From JBGAPH01 sp046349955 (lineage in GTDB: Bacteria; Planctomycetota; Planctomycetia; Pirellulales; JBGAPH01): a stretch of 64,000 nucleotides of DNA. The stretch is taken from NCBI GenBank assembly GCA_046349955.1, contig JAXMBI010000013.1:62001-126000 (forward strand), read 5' to 3'. Positions 33,172 to 40,350 of this stretch are shown here, in pieces. The notes beneath the pieces are model-generated. The model ran no database searches. It was not told the origin of the DNA and saw nothing but the letters and a program-made list of their open reading frames with translations. Made by a program: the position numbers and the translations under genes. Each line of letters starts with the position of its first letter. Position 1 is the stretch's first letter.

Positions 33172-34866
33172 ATGACCGCTGATCGCACCTATTCCCGCCG
33201 CCGCGCCCTGGCGAGGCTCACCGCCCTCGGCGTTGGCACGGCCACCTTTCAGCGAGCCCTGGCCGCTCAGGCAGCCGACGCCTCGGCCGTTTCCCCCGAA
33301 TCCGTTCGCCAGGCCGAATGGATCGCCGGCATCACGCTCGACGACGAGCAGCGGAAATCGGTGGCCGACGCGCTCAACGACGACTTCAAGGCGGTCGCCG
33401 AGCTGCGTAAGGTCGATGTGCCGCACGGCGTGCCGCCGGCGATCACCTTCTTCGCCGCGCCGCCCCAACAGGCTTGCCGACCCGAGGAGCGCGGCACGGT
33501 CGCGGCGGCGCCGCTCGTGGGCTTTCAGCGTCCGGCCGACGATGAGGGGCTGGCGTTTTGCAGCGTGGCCGAGTTGGGCGCGCTGTTGCGCTCGCGCCAG
33601 GTGAGCAGCGTTGAACTGGCTAAGCTCGCCTTGGCCCGGCTGCAACGTTTCGATCCGCTGCTCAAGTGCGTCGCCACGCTCACCGAGGAATTGGCGCTGC
33701 GACAAGCCGCGCAGGCCGACGCCGAGTTGGCCGCCGGCAAAGACCGCGGACCGCTGCACGGCATTCCGTGGGGAGCGAAAGACCTAATCGCGTACCCCGG
33801 CTACAAGACCGCCTGGGGCGCGGGCGAGTATCGCGAGCAAACCATTCACGAGAAGGCTAGCGTTGCCCAACGGCTGGATGAGGCGGGCGCCGTCCTCGTC
33901 GCCAAGCTCACGCTCGGCGCCCTGGCCCTGGGGGACCAGTGGTACGGCGGGATGACCCGCAACCCGTGGAATCCCGAGCAGGGTTCCAGCGGCTCGTCGG
34001 CCGGTTCGGCCGCGGCGGTGGCGGCAGGCTTGGTTCCCTTCGCCGTCGGCAGCGAAACGCTCGGCAGCATTGTGTCGCCGTGCCGCCGCTGCAGCGTGAC
34101 AGGCCTGCGGCCCACGTTCGGCCGCGTTAGCCGGCATGGCTGCATGACGTTGGCCTGGAGCATGGACAAGCTGGGGCCGATTGCCCGCACCGCCGAGGAC
34201 TGCGCGCTGGTGCTCGGGGCGATCCACGGGGCCGATGGACTCGACCCGGCGGCCGTCGAGCGGCCGTTTCAGTGGCCGGCGCGACGGCCGCTGAGTGAGC
34301 TGAGTGTTGGCTATGTCGAAAACGATAAGCCGATCGACGCCCGTCCCGAGCTCGTCGCCCTGCGCAAGCTCGGCGTGCAGCTCGCGCCGTTTCAACTGCC
34401 CGCCGGGCTGCCGGTCGATGCGCTGCCGATCCTGCTCGACGCCGAAGCGGCCACCGTGTTCGACGATCTCACCCGCCGCGGCGTTCGCGAGGGAATCGGC
34501 CACTGGGCCACGACCTTCCGCAAGGCCCGCTTTCTCCCCGCCGTCGACTACCTGCGGGCACAACGGGTCCGCACGCTGGCGATGCGACAGATGGAGAAAG
34601 CGCTCGAAGGCTTCGACGCCTACGTCGGCGGAGACGACCTGGTCCTCACGAACATGACGGGGCACCCGACCGTGGTCTTGCCGACGGGCGAGAAGCCGGA
34701 CGGCAAGAACGGGCAACCCGACACGATCACGATCACCGGGCGGCTCTTCGGCGAGGAAGACTTACTCACGCTCTCGCAGGCGTTTCAGACGACGACGAAC
34801 GCCCATCGAGTTCGGCCGCCGGTGGAGCGGTTGCTGGGGGACAGCCAGGCGCCGCGGGCCTCGTAA
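33172..34866 (+). CDS. Amidase signature-family hydrolase, Tat-exported
   Basis: 564 residues. The N-terminus YSRRRALARLTALGVGTATF is a twin-arginine signal, so the enzyme is likely exported folded. The amidase signature core has the Ser-cisSer-Lys triad at expected spacing: Lys203 in GAKD, the cis-Ser near 275 in GSSGSS, and nucleophile Ser299 in ETLGSIVSP. Substrate is unknown; the family hydrolyses many amides, and the GatA subunit of the tRNA amidotransferase belongs to it, but GatA is never exported. The first 110 residues before the core are helical and family-specific. The 3' end overlaps the convergent PIN-domain gene by about 105 bases. Confidence 0.88.
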   Translation: MTADRTYSRRRALARLTALGVGTATFQRALAAQAADASAVSPESVRQAEWIAGITLDDEQRKSVADALNDDFKAVAELRKVDVPHGVPPAITFFAAPPQQACRPEERGTVAAAPLVGFQRPADDEGLAFCSVAELGALLRSRQVSSVELAKLALARLQRFDPLLKCVATLTEELALRQAAQADAELAAGKDRGPLHGIPWGAKDLIAYPGYKTAWGAGEYREQTIHEKASVAQRLDEAGAVLVAKLTLGALALGDQWYGGMTRNPWNPEQGSSGSSAGSAAAVAAGLVPFAVGSETLGSIVSPCRRCSVTGLRPTFGRVSRHGCMTLAWSMDKLGPIARTAEDCALVLGAIHGADGLDPAAVERPFQWPARRPLSELSVGYVENDKPIDARPELVALRKLGVQLAPFQLPAGLPVDALPILLDAEAATVFDDLTRRGVREGIGHWATTFRKARFLPAVDYLRAQRVRTLAMRQMEKALEGFDAYVGGDDLVLTNMTGHPTVVLPTGEKPDGKNGQPDTITITGRLFGEEDLLTLSQAFQTTTNAHRVRPPVERLLGDSQAPRAS

Positions 34867-35340
34867 GTCGACTCCCTTACGCTGCGTTTCTGCTTCCTTG
34901 ACTGAATCGCGGTGTAGCTGATCAAGTCGGAATGAGTCGAAACGGCTTGCCGTGCCGGTTTCGATAGACCGGAAGTCCCGTAGATCGAGGGTGAAAATTG
35001 TGTCGATGCCTTCGCGCTCGGCGAGGTAGCACAGCGTCGCGTCCGCCCACTGCGGACTCAGATCCTGGTACTTGGCGACGTAGTTGCGAATCCATGGGTA
35101 GGCAGCGCGATCGAGCGAAAGCGGAACAATCACGCCCTGTTCGATCTCGAGCAACAGCTGTGATGCTGCCCGAGGGAGGTCACGCAGCAGCCAAAAGGCC
35201 TCTGTGAGCACTGCCTCGGACGTCAGCAGCGGCGCCCCGACGGTCTTCGCCTGGGAGAGGCAGCGTGCGTGCGCCGCATCGTTGCGCCGCAAAAGTGCGA
35301 CGAGAGGCCCGGTGTCCACGAGCACTTGCTCAGCCGCCAC
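34762..35340 (-). CDS. PIN-domain toxin (VapC-like) with C-terminal extension
   Basis: GTG at 35340 has GAAGGA at good spacing; a TTG at 35349 is the alternative. 192 residues. PIN-domain acidic residues are visible in LVDTGPLVALLRR, LLTSEAVLTEAFWLL, SPQWADATLCYLAE and TLDLRDF, the Mg-dependent RNase site of VapC toxins. Such domains normally end near residue 145. Here about 50 basic residues (ending RRRLKRLRERE) continue, encoded antisense to the end of the amidase gene, so the native stop may have been lost. The start overlaps the upstream antitoxin gene, as in vapBC modules. Confidence 0.8.
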   Translation of the reverse strand: MAAEQVLVDTGPLVALLRRNDAAHARCLSQAKTVGAPLLTSEAVLTEAFWLLRDLPRAASQLLLEIEQGVIVPLSLDRAAYPWIRNYVAKYQDLSPQWADATLCYLAEREGIDTIFTLDLRDFRSIETGTASRFDSFRLDQLHRDSVKEAETQRKGVDLRGPRRLAVPQQPLHRRPNSMGVRRRLKRLRERE

Positions 35341-35602
35341 GACCGCCAAATCCTTCCATGTATTTGGGATTTGTGCTCAGGTCCGCCGGGCCATCATCGA
35401 TGCAACCGATAAATCCCAGGCGGCTCGCGGCCTCGAAAAAGGTTTCGCCGTTAGCAGCGGTCAGCGCGCCCGAGCGAGGGGCAATTCCTCCGAGCGCAAC
35501 GTCGATGACCTGCGACGGGGGTTGCCCCAATTGCTCCACCAGACTCGCCAGATGAGCCTGTTGCTCGGCAGTCAGCAGATAGGGATTGGGAATAGGTTCC
35601 AT
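35330..35602 (-). CDS. Antitoxin partner of the PIN-domain toxin
   Basis: ATG at 35602 (MEPIPNPYLLTAEQ), 90 residues. I do not recognise a standard VapB DNA-binding domain. The N-terminus (LTAEQQAHLASLVEQLGQPPSQVIDVAL) reads as a helix pair of the ribbon-helix-helix sort, and the C-terminus (FFEAASRLGFIGCIDDGPAD, then STNPKYMEGFG) is typical of antitoxins that precede this PIN group, where the tail wraps the toxin. The stop lies inside the toxin gene start. The start codon lies in an inverted repeat that could be an autoregulatory operator. Confidence 0.7.
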   Translation of the reverse strand: MEPIPNPYLLTAEQQAHLASLVEQLGQPPSQVIDVALGGIAPRSGALTAANGETFFEAASRLGFIGCIDDGPADLSTNPKYMEGFGGRGG

Positions 35603-35630
35603 ATTGGGAAGAATAGCTTTCCCAAATATG
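35600..35630. promoter_or_regulatory. Putative toxin-antitoxin operator
   Basis: CATATTGGGAA (35600-35610) and TTCCCAAATATG (35619-35630) form an inverted repeat with one extra base in one arm. It covers the antitoxin ATG. Autorepression by the toxin-antitoxin complex is inferred. Confidence 0.5.
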
Positions 35631-35669
35631 AGCGTCCAGCTTCGCCTTTTTGCCCTGCGGGATTGATAT

Positions 35670-36776
35670 CTAAGCCCGCTCCCCCGCAAACGCCATGACC
35701 TCGGCCACGGAGCCCGCCCCCAACGCCAGCATCGCCAGCCGGTCGAAGCCGAGTGCTACGCCTGCGCACGGCGGCAATCCGTGGTCCATTGCCGCCAGCA
35801 GCCGGCTCTCCTCCGGCAACGTCGGCAGGCCGTCGGCGTCGCGGGCGGCGTTCACTGCGCGGTTGCGTGCCCGCAGCGTGTCGGCGTCGAGCAGTTCGTG
35901 GTAGCCGTTGGCCAGCTCGACGCCGTCTACATAGAGCTCGAAGCGTTCGGCGACCGCCGGCGGGCCCGGCCGCACCTTCGCGAGCGCCGCTTGGCTCGCC
36001 GGGTAGTCATAGAGCAACGTAGGGCTTCCACGCCCCAACTGCGGCTCCACGAGCTCGGCCAGCAGCAGGTTGAGCCACAGATCGCGATCCTCCGGATCGA
36101 GCCCCGGCGGAATCGCCAGCCGATTTCGCTCAGCCGCACCGCGCAGCTCTGCCGCCGGCGATGTGTGCGGATCGAGCCCCACATGGCGGGCGAATGCGCC
36201 CGCGTAGCTCAGTTGCTCGGCCGGACCGCGGCCGAGGAGTGCTTGCGAGAGCTCGTCGAGCAGTTGCATGCCGACCGCCAGGTCATCCCCCGCGCGATAC
36301 CACTCGACCATCGTGAACTCAGGGTTGTGCAGCCGCCCGAGCTCGCCGGCGCGAAACACTCGCGCGACCTGGTAGATGGCCTCGCCCCCGGCGGCGAGCA
36401 GCCGCTTCATGGAGAACTCCGGCGATGTTTGCAGCCACCGCCAGGTAGGGTCCGCTGTGCGGACCAATTGCCCAGCGCTCGAGCTTAGGAGCGCGGATGG
36501 GCTGTCAACCGCCTGCGATGGTGGGTCTGCGCTGCGCTTGACCCACCCTACGGGGGCCGCGAGCGCCGCGTCGTTTGCGCCGCAGGCAACCCACGGTTGC
36601 AGATGGCGCTCGATGACCGTGTCGGACGAAAGGCACGGGGTTTCGACTTCGAGAAAGCCGCGCGCATCGAAGAATGCCCGCAAGGCGCGTAGCAATTCGG
36701 CCCGCTGGCGGAGCATGGGCCAGGAGGCCGTAGGGCGGAAGTCGCGGGCCGACGACGAATCGCTGGGAGCGGTCAC
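35670..36776 (-). CDS. epmA: EF-P lysine lysyltransferase (EpmA/GenX) with in-frame repeat insertion
   Basis: GTG at 36776, 368 residues. EpmA resembles the catalytic core of class II lysyl-tRNA synthetase and attaches beta-lysine to elongation factor P. Signatures: FLEVETPCLS (motif 1), TSPEFSMKRLLAAGG, YQVARVFRAGELGRLHNPEF and EWYR (motif 2), and ALGFDRLAML (motif 3). Between residues 73 and 113 the normal short loop is replaced by about 39 residues (GWVKRSADPP, then QLVRTADPTW) encoded by one family B and one family C repeat. The frame stays open and all catalytic motifs are kept, so the enzyme could still work with an enlarged loop. No EF-P gene is in the window. Confidence 0.9.
   Translation of the reverse strand: MTAPSDSSSARDFRPTASWPMLRQRAELLRALRAFFDARGFLEVETPCLSSDTVIERHLQPWVACGANDAALAAPVGWVKRSADPPSQAVDSPSALLSSSAGQLVRTADPTWRWLQTSPEFSMKRLLAAGGEAIYQVARVFRAGELGRLHNPEFTMVEWYRAGDDLAVGMQLLDELSQALLGRGPAEQLSYAGAFARHVGLDPHTSPAAELRGAAERNRLAIPPGLDPEDRDLWLNLLLAELVEPQLGRGSPTLLYDYPASQAALAKVRPGPPAVAERFELYVDGVELANGYHELLDADTLRARNRAVNAARDADGLPTLPEESRLLAAMDHGLPPCAGVALGFDRLAMLALGAGSVAEVMAFAGERA
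36445..36554. repeat. Family B and family C repeats inside epmA
   Basis: A family B copy (36445-36468) and a family C copy (36520-36554) bracket about 50 bases of unrelated sequence. Together they form an in-frame insertion in epmA. The copies match those at 43346 and 24999. Confidence 0.85.
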
Positions 36777-36859
36777 GGCTGCTCAACTTGCCTGTGGGGC
36801 CGAGCGGACGGCTCGTCCCCACAGGTCTCTCGAGTTTCTCAACCGCGGCCGGCGTGGCC

Positions 36860-37189
36860 TTAGGCCTTGGCCTGGTCGATGTGCTCCTGATACACGCTCT
36901 TGGGCTTCACGCCCACGAAGCGGGTGACCTCGCGCCCCCCCTTGAAGATCACGAGCGTGGGAATGCTGCTCACGCCGTAGTTCTGGGCAGCTTCGGGGTT
37001 GTCGTCGATGTTCACTTTGCCGACCTTGAGGCCGCCTTGGTTTTCGACGGCGAGCTCCTCGACCATCGGGGCGATCATCCGGCAGGGGCCGCACCAGGGG
37101 GCCCAAAAGTCGACCAACACCGGCACCTCCGACTTAAGGACTTCGGCTTGGAAGGTGCTGTCACTGAATTCCGCAACATGTCCGGCCAT
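36860..37189 (-). CDS. trxA: Thioredoxin
   Basis: ATG at 37189 (MAGHVAEFSD) with AGGAG eight bases upstream; 109 residues, full length. The redox site is WCGPC (32-36), followed by the cis-Pro region SSIPTLVIFKGG and the buried Asp in VLVDFWAP. It reduces protein disulfides in the cytoplasm using thioredoxin reductase. It has its own strong promoter at 37289-37317. The next gene downstream is epmA, 84 bases away on the same strand. Confidence 0.96.
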   Translation of the reverse strand: MAGHVAEFSDSTFQAEVLKSEVPVLVDFWAPWCGPCRMIAPMVEELAVENQGGLKVGKVNIDDNPEAAQNYGVSSIPTLVIFKGGREVTRFVGVKPKSVYQEHIDQAKA

Positions 37190-37288
37190 CGACGATTCTC
37201 CTACCTGAAACGAAAGGTTCGGCAGCCGCCGGCCGACGCCTAAAGCCTGAACTGAGCGGCGCTTGCGAACAAACTTGAGTAACGGCGA

Positions 37289-37317
37289 ATTATAAGAGCG
37301 GGGCACCCTGTGTCAAA
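37289..37317 (-). promoter_or_regulatory. Sigma70-type promoter of trxA
   Basis: On the minus strand TTTGAC (37317-37312) and a perfect TATAAT (37294-37289) are 17 bases apart. The leader is about 90 bases. Confidence 0.7.
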
Positions 37318-37497
37318 CGCTCTCTGCACGGTTGGATGCACGCCGGTGACGGCCGGTTGCAAGGACCTCTGGCACGGCCCTTGCTCTTGCTGCTCGCGGC
37401 CCCTGCTATGCTTGGCTAGGGCCAAGCTTCCCCGCGCCAAACCGCAGCAGCGGCCGTGCCGCGCGGCCATCCCTCTTGGAGCCGGAGTCAAGGAATC

Positions 37498-38460
37498 ATG
37501 GGCATGTTCAGAGCATTGCTGACGGGGTTGGGCGCCGGGGCCACCGCGATGTATTTCTACGATCCGGTCCGCGGCGAAGCCCGCCGCGAGCAAGTTGCCG
37601 CGAAGGTGCGGGATTGTCTGCACGAACTGTCGGAATCGGCCACGGTGCTTAAGCGCGAGGCCGAAGCCGGGATCGACCGCGTGTCGCAGGCCATGTCGGG
37701 CCAACCGCGCCCGGTCGAGGCAGCCCATGCCGCGTCCGACGAATCTCCGCTCTACTCGTCCGCCGCGGCGGGTGAGGAATCGTGGCCGCCGGCCGCCGAG
37801 GCCGCGTTCAAGCTCGGCAGCTACGCCGTACTCGGCAAGCTGGCCTTGGGCCGCGCGTTCTGGCCCGCCGTGATTGGGGGCAGCGGCCTCTATTGGGCGG
37901 CCAAGCAAGGCGCCTTCAACGACTTCTCCGCAGCGCCGCTCCGCGATCTGGGGCGCAGCTTTGGCCAATCGCTGGGCGAGCACGTGCGCGGGTTGCTGCC
38001 GGGCCGAGGTCACGCAGAAGACATGCACCGCGAGATCGGCGAGATCATGTCGACGGCGGTCGCCTGGTGTACGGCCGACTCCAATCTCAGCGAGGCCGCC
38101 CGCCTGATGCGCGAGCACGATTGCGGAGCGATTCCGGTGGTCGACGACGGCGTGATGCGGCGTCCGGTGGGGGTGATCACCGACCGCGACATCGCCGTCC
38201 GCGTGGTGGCCGAGGGGCGCAACACCGCCGAGGTGAAGGTCCGCGACTGCATGTCGACTCCGGTCGCCACCGCCCACCGCGCCACGAGCCTGTGCGAGGT
38301 GATGCACATCATGGAAGACTCGAAGCTCCGGCGGATGGTCATCGTCGACGACGACGGCCGCGTCTGCGGCATGGTCGCCCAAGCGGACCTTGCCCGCGAG
38401 GCGCCGCAGGAGCAGGTGGGGGAGGTGGTGCGCGAGGTTTCCGAGCGGCAGACGGCCTGA
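37498..38460 (+). CDS. CBS-domain pair protein with YtxH-like N-terminus
   Basis: ATG at 37498 after AAGGA; 320 residues. The N-terminus (GLGAGATAMYFYDPVRGEARRE) is the short hydrophobic/DPxxG element of YtxH-like membrane-associated proteins. A second hydrophobic stretch is near 105-140. The C-terminal half (about 180-310) holds two CBS domains: IMSTAVAWCTADSNLSEAARL...CGAIPVVDD...VGVITDRDIAVRVV, and CMSTPVATAHRATSLCEVM...RRMVIVDDDGRVCGMV. Such pairs bind adenosine nucleotides and sense energy state. No catalytic partner domain is attached. Target unknown. Confidence 0.82.
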   Translation: MGMFRALLTGLGAGATAMYFYDPVRGEARREQVAAKVRDCLHELSESATVLKREAEAGIDRVSQAMSGQPRPVEAAHAASDESPLYSSAAAGEESWPPAAEAAFKLGSYAVLGKLALGRAFWPAVIGGSGLYWAAKQGAFNDFSAAPLRDLGRSFGQSLGEHVRGLLPGRGHAEDMHREIGEIMSTAVAWCTADSNLSEAARLMREHDCGAIPVVDDGVMRRPVGVITDRDIAVRVVAEGRNTAEVKVRDCMSTPVATAHRATSLCEVMHIMEDSKLRRMVIVDDDGRVCGMVAQADLAREAPQEQVGEVVREVSERQTA

Positions 38461-38765
38461 AGGCGGCCGGCCAGCGGCGTGGCAGTACCTGCCCTCGATG
38501 GTGCTCGACCCTGGCGTGGCAATCAGGTTTGTGCAAAAGACGCCGGTCCACTTCGGAGACATCTGACCTGCCGCTTTGCGTCAAAGATGTTCCCCTGCGT
38601 GCGGCAAGTGGACAATCTCTGCTCGGCCCGCAGACCTACTTCGACTGCCGGCAGCGCATGGGATTGACTTTCGAGAGCCGCCTGGAATCGCAGACGATGG
38701 CGCGACTGGGCAGAGGGGGCCTAACCGAGCATCGGCATATAATCGCGACCGCCCCCCGACCTGCG
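38461..38765. other. Intergenic region between convergent genes
   Basis: About 305 bases between the end of the CBS gene and the end of the HAF-repeat gene. I see no gene and no clear terminator stem. A TATAAT at 38738-38743 has no matching -35 box and no plus-strand gene near. Confidence 0.4.
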
Positions 38766-40109
38766 TTAGGGGGCAGTCACTCCGAGCAATTCGGGCCTGC
38801 GGCAAGCTAAAGCGAACAACGCGAGTGTCGCGAGGAACAAGGTGCTCGGCTCTGGGACTGCCGATGCGCCCTTCCCGAAATTTGCTTTGAGGATGCCGAA
38901 GTCGGACAGGTCGACACGATCATTGTCGTCGAGGTCGCCTTGATCTCGCCAAACTCCTATCCCGAAGTTCTGTTTCAGGATCCCGAAGTCTGCGAGATCG
39001 ATAGCCCCGTCGAAATTCGTGTCACCCGCTCTCGGCCCATCTCGTAGGTCGATGATCCAGTCCGAACCGAGGAAAACCTTCGCGTCGTCCGAGACCCCCT
39101 GCACGCCCGCTACATGGCCAGCCCAACCGTTGGCAATGATCTCCGTCAGGCCGTAGTCTCGGATGGCGACATCGGTCAGTGAACGCATTCCGTGGGCGGC
39201 GTCCCATACGAATGACTCCTCTGTTTCTCCGTTCCGAAGATCAATCTCGCTCATCCCAACGATCGTGCTTCCGTCGGGAGTCATGTCGGTCACACCGCTA
39301 AAGACCCGCCCGTCGGGCAACAAATCGCCAAGTCCCTTCAGTCCCGACTCCGCAGTCCATCGGAAGGCCTCAGAGTTCGTGTTCCCGACAATTACCTGTC
39401 CATCGTCCGAGATGTGTGTCGCAACCGTGGCGGGTTCTCCAAGCACTGTAAAGCCGGCTGACTGAGTCCATCGGACTGCCTCCCATCCTCGCTCCGAATT
39501 TGCGAAACCAACCAGAGTTTCTGCGTCAGGGGTCATTCCGCAGATCCCGCTGTTAAAAAGGCCGCCCGGCAGATCTCCGAGCCCTCTCATTCCGGTCTCG
39601 GCGGTCCAAAGAAAAGCCTCTTGACCGTTTGGTGATTCCGAACTGCCGACAATTGCAGCGCCATTGTCGGTCATGGCCCTAACCCAAGGCCCTGGCCAGG
39701 ACTGGGTCGAGCTTAACGTCCCGATCGGAACTGCGCCTGACTCTCTAGTCCAGCGAAAGGCTTCGTATTCTCCGTTATCGTCGCGAACTCCAGTTCCGGA
39801 AATGATCGATCCATCTGCGGATACCTCGGACACCGTCGCGCGATCCCAGTTTTCCGAAAACGGGCCGGCACCATCCAAAAGGACGAGGCCAGTCGACAAG
39901 CTCCACATCACCGGGCCATGTTGACCAGTCCTGGGGAGATCGGTCCAACCGTCCCCGACCGCCACTTGGCCATCGGAAGAGATCGCACGCATGGCCAGCG
40001 GAAACCATTCTTCGTTCGGCTGTCGATTCAAGGTCCGAAATGTGGCTGCGTCTCCAGACGAGGCCAAAAGCAGCATTAGGATGGCAATGCCGGATCGTCG
40101 CTCGCTCAT
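38766..40109 (-). CDS. Secreted HAF-repeat protein with dockerin and PEP-CTERM anchor
   Basis: 447 residues. After a signal peptide come about seven HAF-type repeats (pattern G-LGDLP-GG...A-G-S---DGS--VG-S....EAF-WT-E-GM--LG), usually found in exported beta-propeller-like proteins. Two dockerin-like units follow: GDTNFDGAIDLADFGILKQN and GDLDDNDRVDLSDFGILKAN. The end is VPEPSTLFLATLALFALACRR, a PEP-CTERM anchor sorted by exosortase. Base composition is visibly lower in GC and less G/C-biased at third positions than the neighbours, hinting at recent arrival. A small overlapping reading frame ends at its start codon. Confidence 0.85.
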   Translation of the reverse strand: MSERRSGIAILMLLLASSGDAATFRTLNRQPNEEWFPLAMRAISSDGQVAVGDGWTDLPRTGQHGPVMWSLSTGLVLLDGAGPFSENWDRATVSEVSADGSIISGTGVRDDNGEYEAFRWTRESGAVPIGTLSSTQSWPGPWVRAMTDNGAAIVGSSESPNGQEAFLWTAETGMRGLGDLPGGLFNSGICGMTPDAETLVGFANSERGWEAVRWTQSAGFTVLGEPATVATHISDDGQVIVGNTNSEAFRWTAESGLKGLGDLLPDGRVFSGVTDMTPDGSTIVGMSEIDLRNGETEESFVWDAAHGMRSLTDVAIRDYGLTEIIANGWAGHVAGVQGVSDDAKVFLGSDWIIDLRDGPRAGDTNFDGAIDLADFGILKQNFGIGVWRDQGDLDDNDRVDLSDFGILKANFGKGASAVPEPSTLFLATLALFALACRRPELLGVTAP

Positions 40110-40342
40110 GGTCGGCCCAATAACTCGCGGAGCCCCTCAAATGTCTCACCTTCTTGTATAGCGAGAACACGTAGGAAAGTCGCGGGTTCGCCGTTCGAAC
40201 AGACTCGACACATGGCCACGCGATCTGCCAGCAGGCGGTCTCTCGCGCGTCTGGTGGCCGCGGACCCGCCGTGGCACCACAACGGCCGCGTGCGGGTCGC
40301 CGCATCGTTCGGATGCGAACGATCTGAGGAAGCAACGGGCAA
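40106..40342 (-). CDS. Hypothetical small protein, doubtful
   Basis: A 78-codon frame with a TTG start that ends by overlapping the start codon of the HAF-repeat gene (ATGA). The last part, MCRVCSNGEPATFLRVLAIQ and then EGETFEGLRELLGRP, reads like protein with a CxxC pair, but the first 40 residues do not. No known family. Kept because of the coupled overlap. Confidence 0.3.
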   Translation of the reverse strand: MPVASSDRSHPNDAATRTRPLWCHGGSAATRRARDRLLADRVAMCRVCSNGEPATFLRVLAIQEGETFEGLRELLGRP

Positions 40343-40350
40343 CCTGGCGA

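Noticed and set aside
37240..38562. Long minus-strand frame opposite the CBS gene
   Set aside because: The CBS domain motifs on the plus strand are clear and this frame has none.
38738..38743. TATAAT on the plus strand
   Set aside because: No -35 box at 16-18 bases and no plus-strand gene downstream before 44 kb.
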